This document shows positions 57,290-64,000 of a stretch of DNA of 64,000 nucleotides, one piece after another. The notes under the pieces are model-generated. The model saw only the letters and a list, made by a program, of their open reading frames with translations, searched no databases and was not told where the DNA came from. Every line of letters starts with the position of its first letter. Position 1 is the stretch's first letter. The translations under genes and the position numbers were made by a program. Origin of the DNA: Ignelater luminosus (taxonomy: Eukaryota > Arthropoda > Insecta > Coleoptera > Elateridae); contig VTPC01000456.1 of the NCBI GenBank assembly GCA_011009095.1, forward strand, positions 71,117-135,116, in the 5' to 3' direction.

Positions 57290-58655
57290 TCAGTGAAGTG
57301 TTGTACAAACGGCTCTCTTCAGGACTAACCAGTGCCTGCAAAAACCCCTATCCCTTACAAACTTTTATTCTAGAAAAAATTAAAATCAAAAGTTCAGGAA
57401 CCTGTTATAAGCGCACTGCACTTCGCGCTGTAAAAAATGTCAAGCAAATAGAAGAATTGGACGAGGATGAATTTGCGATCTTTGTTAGCGAACTCTACCA
57501 GTTTGGCAACAAGAAACTTGGCCTCCCATTTCCAACAAAAGAACATCCTTCAAAATTATAAATATCAAACCCCACAACAAACAAAAACGATAACCTTAAA
57601 TCTGACATGTCAAAACCCCTAACGAGCAAACCTGATAATTGTACCCCTGTTTTAGGTAGAAATTTTAAAAAACTAACAAGGCGTGACTCAATTGAAAGCA
57701 ACTCAACACAAACTTAAAATCAATTCGAAATTCTTGCAGAGTAAAATATGGATGAAACCAACTTAGAATCCAATATCCTTTCAAATCCAAAAAAATCTAG
57801 AATACCTCCTATAATCTCCAGCGAGTTCACTCGTCTCAAAATCAACTTTTGAAAAGCCAAAAACCTCCCCGACGGTATCAGTGTCCAACCCGTCAGTGTG
57901 GAGGACTACAGAAGTATGATACACTTTCTTGACGATGACAGGGTATCCTTTTACACATTTCAACTAAAAGAAGACAAACCACTACGAGTTGTACTACGAG
58001 ACATCCCGGAGGGAATCGCCACCGACGACATTACGACAGACTTACGGACGCGAGGCTACCCGATAAAGACAATAACCCAATTAATATACGCCCAATCCCC
58101 CTGCTTCTAGAACTCTTATATACAACTGGAAATTATAAAGACATTTGGAACATCAAAACTGTCCTATCTCTAACGGTAAAAACAGAAACGCCCAACAAGA
58201 AAAAAGACAGCATAACCCAGTGCCATCGCTGCCAAGGGTTCCGGCACACATAGCAAGGCTGCCACTCTGAACCGGTGAAAACCTATACACGACAGCATAC
58301 CAGAAACACAAAGAACAGCCTGCGACATGCGCCAACTTTAAGGGCAGCCACCCAGCCAGCTATCGTGGCTGTCCTTGCTTCCCCAAGATAGCAGCCACAA
58401 CCAATGGCAAACACCACCGTCCCGCCACCAACCTCCCTACCAGTCCAAAATCTTCCTATATTATAACTCCATAAACTCCGAGACAGCCGATTTAATACAC
58501 ACAAAAAGCTACGCCACTGCAGTCAAATCTTCAATTACAGTTGCACGACCTTTCACATCCACTCAACCGGCAAAACGAAAACCCCTTCTACACCAGCTAC
58601 TAGGCAATGCTGCTTACACCAGCAACCCGAATTTACTTCAACTACTATCTCTTGC
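57290..58655 (+). mobile_element. Jockey-like LINE remnant, ORF1 (gag) with pre-C2HC region and zinc knuckles
   Basis: A frame at 57298-57561 encodes a basic start (KRTALRAVKNVKQIEELDED then EFAIFVSELYQFGNKKLGLP). After a gap, 57900-58110 encodes DYRSMIHFLDDDRVSFYTFQ and LKEDKPLRVVLRDIPEGIAT then DDITTDLRTRGYPIKTITQL, the pre-C2HC domain of Jockey/X-element ORF1 proteins. Then, in shifting frames, QCHRCQGFRHT (near 58220) and CANFKGSHPASYRGCPCFPK (near 58330) are the CCHC knuckles, followed by KSYATAVKSSI near 58500. The product would be the nucleic-acid-binding ORF1 protein. Stops and frameshifts are present, and the rest of the element (ORF2) is cut off by the mariner that begins near 58655. 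Confidence 0.8.
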
Positions 58656-59880
58656 AATAGACGCTATTTATGTATCCGGAATAATTAAATTTTATAATAT
58701 TCTTCGCGATGATCGATACACTTTGGTATAGGTGTGAACCAATTTTTGTAGCAGTTTTGCCATTCCGATTGGGGTATCTCCAAAACATACATTTTGAACG
58801 CATCAACCGCTCCTTCTGGCGTCGAACATCGTTGACCACATAGTTTATTCTTTACGAAAGGGAACAAAAAAAATCATTGGGTGCCAAATCAGGACTTTAC
58901 GGCGGATCAATTCGATGTTCTGACCGGTCAAATAGTAAGATGTTTGGGCCGATCGATGTATGTGAGCTCGAATTGTCGTGATGAAGGATGATCTTGCGTC
59001 GCTGGTTGTTTTTTCTCATTTTCTCAAAGACTTCTGGCAAACAAATGGTTGTGTACCATTCAGAATTGACCGTTCTACGATCCTTCAGTTGCACTGTAGT
59101 CACATGTCCATTTATCCGAAAAACACAGGCAAGAATTTGCTTCGAAGTGCTTCTTGCGCTTGCTTTTGTTGGGTTCAGCTCACTACCTTGGAAGACCCAT
59201 ATAGTCGACTGCTGTTTACTTTCGGGCTCATACACATATATCCAAGATTCCTTACCTGTGTAGAAGTTATACGGGGTTTTGGACGCAGAACGATTAAATT
59301 TTCTGAATATTCCTTTGCACCAACAGACACGTGCGTTTCTTTGAGCGATTGTCAAATTATGGGATTCCAACGTGAACTAATATTTTTCACAGCTGAATGT
59401 TTATGTAAAATCTTGCATATGCTTGTCATACTAATGCTCAGGGATGCTTCAACTTTACGGTATGACACATGACGATCACGTATTGTCAGTTCGCGATATT
59501 TTCTGGCACAACCTTCGATTTTGCACGACCTTCTTTAGCTTCGTCTGTGAGCGAACGACGGCCACGATTGAATTCACTAAATCAGTGATATATAGTGGTT
59601 TTAAATAGTGCTTCATCGCTAAACGGCGAAGTGAGTTGATCAAGGCACTGTTGCTGAGATAATTCAAGTCGAAAGCCGTAGTAAATCATCGCTCGAAAAT
59701 TTTTACGATTTAGTTCCATTCTTTGACCGAGATGAAATTTTTAAGTAACTGCAAACAACACAAATAGCGTCCATATGACAAAACGTTCTGGGTACGTTTA
59801 CGTCAAAAATGGCAAACTTTACGATGGTGACTAGCAACGCCAATGTTGTCAACTCTGGATACATAAATAGCAACCTCATA
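58655..59880 (-). mobile_element. near full-length mariner with terminal repeats, inactive
   Basis: Matching inverted ends: GCTATTTATGTATCC at 58663-58677 and its complement at 59857-59871, spanning about 1.2 kb, the usual mariner size. On the minus strand: YYGFRLELSQQQCLDQLT then FSEFNRGRRSLTDEAKEGRA (helix-turn-helix and linker, 59680-59520), YTGKESWIYVYEPESKQQS near 59255, RTVNSEWYTTICLPEVFEK, IILHHDNSSSHTS near 58970, SPDLAPNDFF near 58885, then after a frameshift FPFVKNKLCGQRCSTPEGAV and QSEWQNCYKNWF. The second and third catalytic Asp are present; the first is replaced by Lys (family TGDESW, here TGKESW). A stop replaces the Tyr before SPDL, and two frameshifts occur. The type is close to the mellifera group as I remember it. 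Confidence 0.9.
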
Positions 59881-59889
59881 GTAATAAAC

Positions 59890-62380
59890 AAGAAAATCGT
59901 TTTTAGACCAACATAATGGTGATGGAATTGATGTTGGGATTACAATTATGTGGAAGGAAGATGTCATCATACAACCCTTTTCTTCTGAGGGAAGTGTATA
60001 GGCATGTAATCTAAGGCAGACATGTACTAATTGTAAATATGAAAGCAATCACATGTAATTTTATAATAATAGCTATGAAGTAAATAGAACAAACTCGTGC
60101 TTTGGAACCGAATTGCAATACATTAATATGTCTTCGTCGTTATAATAAAACTTGGTTGAAGATAATGTAAAAGAAAAATAAATAGTCTAGCCTTTTTAGG
60201 AGAGCACCAAGCCCTGATAATTTGAGCTGTGCGGATAAGGTTCTTTGGCGAGCACCAACTTCTGATGAACGGGTTGCGAGGATAAGATACCTGAGGTTCT
60301 TTGATTGTTAGGAGAAGCTACCGGTTTTAAATTTGCTAACTTTGTAACGGTGCCAAACGAAAGCTTCACTGAAGATTTCTCTAAAACGCTGCTTCGTCAA
60401 AATCCTTTCTTCGTGATTACACCAATATAACTAAACTGAGTGATTGTGCCACTGCATATTCATTGCTGTACGTGTCCCTTCTATAAGTATGTAAACCAGG
60501 TAGACAGATTTGGTTGCATTTTCATTAATGTTACTAGAAGGAACGAAACTGTTCTTGTACTTTTTGCTACTTCTAGGTAAATGTGGCACAATTATTGTTC
60601 AAGTTACTTAGTTAGGAGTTATAGAATAAAAGGGGGTACAATTGCTGATTGTTGTAATATTACAGTAAAATGTTACAAATTATGAACTGGAATGCATTAT
60701 ACCAAATTGTTCTATGTCTTATATTATCAACATTTAGAGAAAGATTCATCCTGATTTTGCTATAAACAAGAACAATGCATTGATAGGAACTTTTATGTAC
60801 CAAGAGACGACCATTTTGGATTCACCGAAAGGACAGATCCACTACAAGTGCAAAAAGCACAAATTCGGATTTTCTGTGAGGTTTTCTTCATGCCTGTTTT
60901 GTAGAATTTTTTTCACTAAGATCATCAGGTAGATGCATTAAAGAGAAACCGTCCTTATATCCCTAAATAAATTATTTCTAGATTTAATTTTGCTTTTATC
61001 ATAGCCATTATCAATTTTTGAAAATTCGTTTGGAATATTTCAAACGCATGACTGACTACTTTGACACTACATATCAAAAAGAAGACACATTTCCATTAGA
61101 TTTGTAGAATGAAATACCCAAAACCAGACATTTTATGGAAATTTATCAAATTACAATGATGGTTTTAAATTTATTATACTTTAGATGTAACATTCAACTA
61201 TGAAATGTAGATTAAAATAAATTGATAAAATCAATTATAATAATACTTCTTAGCTGTAGCATGCAAACCTTTTAATAATAATTTTTCGGTTATTGCTACT
61301 AAACAAAAAAGCATTTAGAAATTACCCTTGTGTGTACATACTGCCAATGTGCTTTTACAAAGTAATTTGTGAGTAATCCAGGGGGATTTTCAAAAAATCC
61401 ATCAACCAACATTGTATTTTTAATCGATTTAATATACGAAGAGAAAGGTAGGAATAGCATTATTTTTTTTTTAATATCATAAACCAATAATAAACGAAAA
61501 CATTCCCTTTCTGACATTATGTCATATTCTAAATAAGTTATCGGCACACTTCAAACAGCTCAAACTGCTGACAGCATTCTATGAATATTGATTTAGGAAT
61601 AAGAGAGACTGATTGGTGTATTAGTCATTGGAATTCCTTGGGGTTTCAGCAAAACCATTAAGTTTGACAGGAATTTTCAGAGATTCAGGTTTGAATTTTC
61701 CTGTAAAATCCAAAATATGCCTCTATTAATGTTTAAAGCTCCTCGCGAAATATAATATTATAATGTCTTTAAAATTACGACGATAACGTCAAAACGAATC
61801 TTTCCTTTGAAAAAGTATATATTATCGTTAAAAGGGTGTAAGATGTAAGCTTTGCCAGGGAAGCCACAAAGACATGCACTGCAGACGATTGCGCTGCGGT
61901 ATACCAACAAACCATAGTATCCACTAGTTCAACAATACAATATGAAAGCGCTTTAGCTTTTAAGTTCCAACCAATATGGAAATTGTATTCCCGGAAACTT
62001 TGAGAGCAGATCAAACTTCTGGCTGTGTATCACTTCCTCTACGTGATATCTGCGAGCTGTGTTGAAAACTTCCAAACTGAAACCTCATATAGGAAGAGTA
62101 ATAATGACGGGTATATTTTATAAAATTTATGTGCATTAGGAGTTTGCTTTTTGTATGGTTTGATCTAAAAAGCCAGCCGTATTAGTTATGACGTTTTCAA
62201 GTTTCGTCGTATCTGTTACTTGCAAAATATGTAATCTAATATCTGTGTACCACTATAAACCTTTGCTTCTAGAAAATTGAATTTTTTGATCAATATCGCT
62301 TTCTGAAAAATATGCCTTCAGACTACTATATACTCATTGTCGCTGGTATATATGAAAATTCACAAAAAGTTTCCTTTTTT
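59890..62380. other. AT-rich stretch, nothing recognised
   Basis: No recognised protein, RNA or repeat. It presumably forms the 3' part of the intron preceding the Ig exon; the last 15 bases before 62385 are a good acceptor tract. Confidence 0.5.
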
Positions 62381-62384
62381 GCAG

Positions 62385-62590
62385 TTACGACACCAGAGGA
62401 TCTCACAGCTCTCTCGCTAAGCACTGGAAGGATGGAAATATCGAAGCAAGAGCCTTTTTTAACACAATAAGGGAGCCGTCAGCCCTCAGCATCGATAACA
62501 TAAGCGAGAAGGATGAAGGAGAATATCGATGCAGAATTGACTATTTACGTTCTCCCACAAAAAATCTAAGAGTTAAATTGACAGTTATTG
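62385..62590 (+). CDS. internal exon of a Sidestep-like immunoglobulin cell-adhesion gene
   Basis: A 206-bp exon bounded by a polypyrimidine tract and TTTGCAG on the left and GTGAGTA on the right. It holds 68 full codons, enters with one base completing a codon (phase 2) and leaves with one base (phase 1). The peptide begins YDTRGSHSSLAKHW, runs through ARAFFNTIREPSALSIDNIS and ends DEGEYRCRIDYLRSPTKNLR then VKLTVI. The DEGEYRC box is the DxGxYxC motif around the second Ig cysteine, with a V-type strand pattern before and after. The combination YDxRG..HW, RAxF, PxxLxI, YRCRxD(F/Y)..SPT(R/K)N and LTVI is that of the first Ig domain of insect Sidestep-family proteins, single-pass membrane receptors for Beat proteins in motor axon guidance. 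The first half of the domain, with the first Cys and the WY core, must be in an upstream exon that I did not find. The frame is clean, with no stop. Confidence 0.85.
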
Positions 62591-62599
62591 GTGAGTAAA

Positions 62600-64000
62600 A
62601 TTTAAAATATTTCATTCGACAAACAAATCTTATTTATTATCGGCTGCGCGTCAAAACGTTTGATTTATAGAAGCGAAGATGATGATGACCTACAGTTAAA
62701 ACGCGACAAATAATGGCATGAATAATAGCGTACCCCGCGGTTATGATCCGGTGCTGTGTGGTGAAAAACTTTAATGGTTATCAACAAGTTATACTTGGCT
62801 CTCGACCAAAATATGATTTATAATTAATAATTTTCCGGGTTTTTGCTACAATATTGTTTTCCAAGCAAAATCCCAAATAATTACGACCCACAGACAGCTT
62901 CGCGTGATTCATATAAAAATTCCTACACGCAATACGATCCCCCTTTTATATCGAGAAAGAAAAACGTAATACACTTAAAAGTTTCGCGATAAAAAAATTT
63001 TTAAAATATTTGAATCTGTCACACCAAGGTAATAAACGAATGAGAAATGATAACTTTAGTTGGAAAATATGTTATGTACCCTTTTTGCACAAATAAACAT
63101 TAAAAATTATGGTTGCATTGGAACAAAAATGATGTTTTTGCATTGTGGCGGGAACGTACGCATATATTATAAAAAATATCCTTGTTCAGTAGCTGCAGTG
63201 TTTACGAAGCAGAACATGTTATCCTTCCTGCGGTATAGTGAATGAAGATTTATTCGAACCTGGAGGCTACACAAGTCCTGCGCTGTTCCGACCTTTGCAA
63301 CTCTGTAATATTCATATGCGAGAACTGGGCAAACTTTAAATTCAAACTTATGACTCCACTAGGCAGATTAGTGAAGAACTTAGGAACTATTAAACAAGGC
63401 AAGACAGGATTTTACATGCTCCCTTTTGAGAGCATGTTTTAGTCTTAAAGTTCATTTAAGATATAATTTCATTTATTTTTGCCGCACAACAAATAATGCT
63501 TCCGTATAAATTACGTACACATACATATATTTTGGGAGGTCACGCACAAATTTGATTTAAAAGTACGAACATCAAATCCTTAAATTTTCAACGGGAGAAA
63601 AAGGACAATTCTACGAACGAACAAACAATTTTATTTACCGAACTTCACTCAAAGGGAATATATTTGTCAACACATATCGGAACCGTATTTTAGGGCAGTG
63701 CCTTATATATGTGTCTCTCTCTCTCTCTCTCTATGTATATAATATACAAAGGTTTCTTTTGGATTACACCAAATTCGAGTCGTACAAATTTTTGATAAAG
63801 CCGAATACAGAGTGTACTTATAAGTGAGCAGATGTGACTATTAGGATAAAAAATGTAAAATCCGTAGGAAACTTTCTGTACGTTAGGTGGTGCCGGCTTT
63901 CCAAAATCAATAGACTGGCAGCAGGTGGAAAATACGCGAGAAACCGACTTCCCATACAGATCTCGTCTATTACCGAACTTTCATTATTTCTCGTTCGTAT
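62600..64000. other. downstream intron sequence
   Basis: No next exon is recognised. Short frames at 63060-63245 and 63242-63442 have no motif. A TC microsatellite interrupts the stretch near 63720. Confidence 0.5.
63713..63732. repeat. TC dinucleotide microsatellite
   Basis: About ten TC units in a row followed by ATGTATATA-rich sequence. Confidence 0.95.

Overview
The window looks like nuclear DNA from an insect. It is AT-rich, gene-poor and packed with decayed transposable elements of kinds common in insects: non-LTR elements of several clades, Tc1/mariner, pogo-like, Penelope-like, BEL/Pao and a solo LTR. The one piece of host gene I can defend is a single exon near the right end. It encodes the second half of an immunoglobulin V-type domain like those of the insect Sidestep family of cell-surface axon-guidance proteins. 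The order or species cannot be fixed from this sequence; two multicopy protein families seen here remind me of hemipteran genomes, but that is memory, not a search.

Layout: 0-1.8 kb is bare AT-rich DNA. From 1.8 to 5.6 kb there are two minus-strand LINE remnants, followed by a mariner scrap at 6.1-6.4 kb. A 783-bp foldback element with TA target duplication lies at 7.86-8.64 kb. From 11.85 to 14.65 kb there is a mosaic of diverged tandem and inverted repeats of an unknown family, followed by an unassigned GC-richer block (14.77-15.6 kb). A palindromic array of 21-bp units sits at 19.33-19.55 kb. Two mariner remnants (20.5-21.5 kb) lie against a minus-strand R1-like LINE (21.5-24.0 kb), then an internally deleted pogo-like transposon (24.8-25.6 kb), a Penelope-like GIY-YIG remnant (28.6-29.4 kb) and a multicopy protein remnant (30.35-30.94 kb). 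A cluster of POU octamers is at 33.56-33.63 kb. A BEL/Pao remnant (35.6-38.9 kb) abuts a transposase-like remnant and a mariner 3' end (38.9-40.0 kb). A LINE with an apparent 5' inversion (43.95-47.05 kb) carries a 377-bp solo LTR. More LINE remnants follow (48.1-49.3 and 52.9-54.9 kb). A Jockey-like gag (57.3-58.7 kb) is interrupted by a near full-length mariner (58.7-59.9 kb). The Ig exon is at 62385-62590.

How it fits together: the exon opens in the middle of an Ig domain, so its partner exon must lie upstream. I find no such exon in the preceding 62 kb, so most of the window is plausibly one very long intron filled by successive insertions. All transposon coding regions seen are broken by stops, frameshifts or deletions, so none looks autonomous. 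I found no operon, CRISPR array, tRNA or rRNA and no convincing new biological system. The least explained structures are the repeat mosaic at 11.85-14.65 kb and the 21-bp palindromic array.
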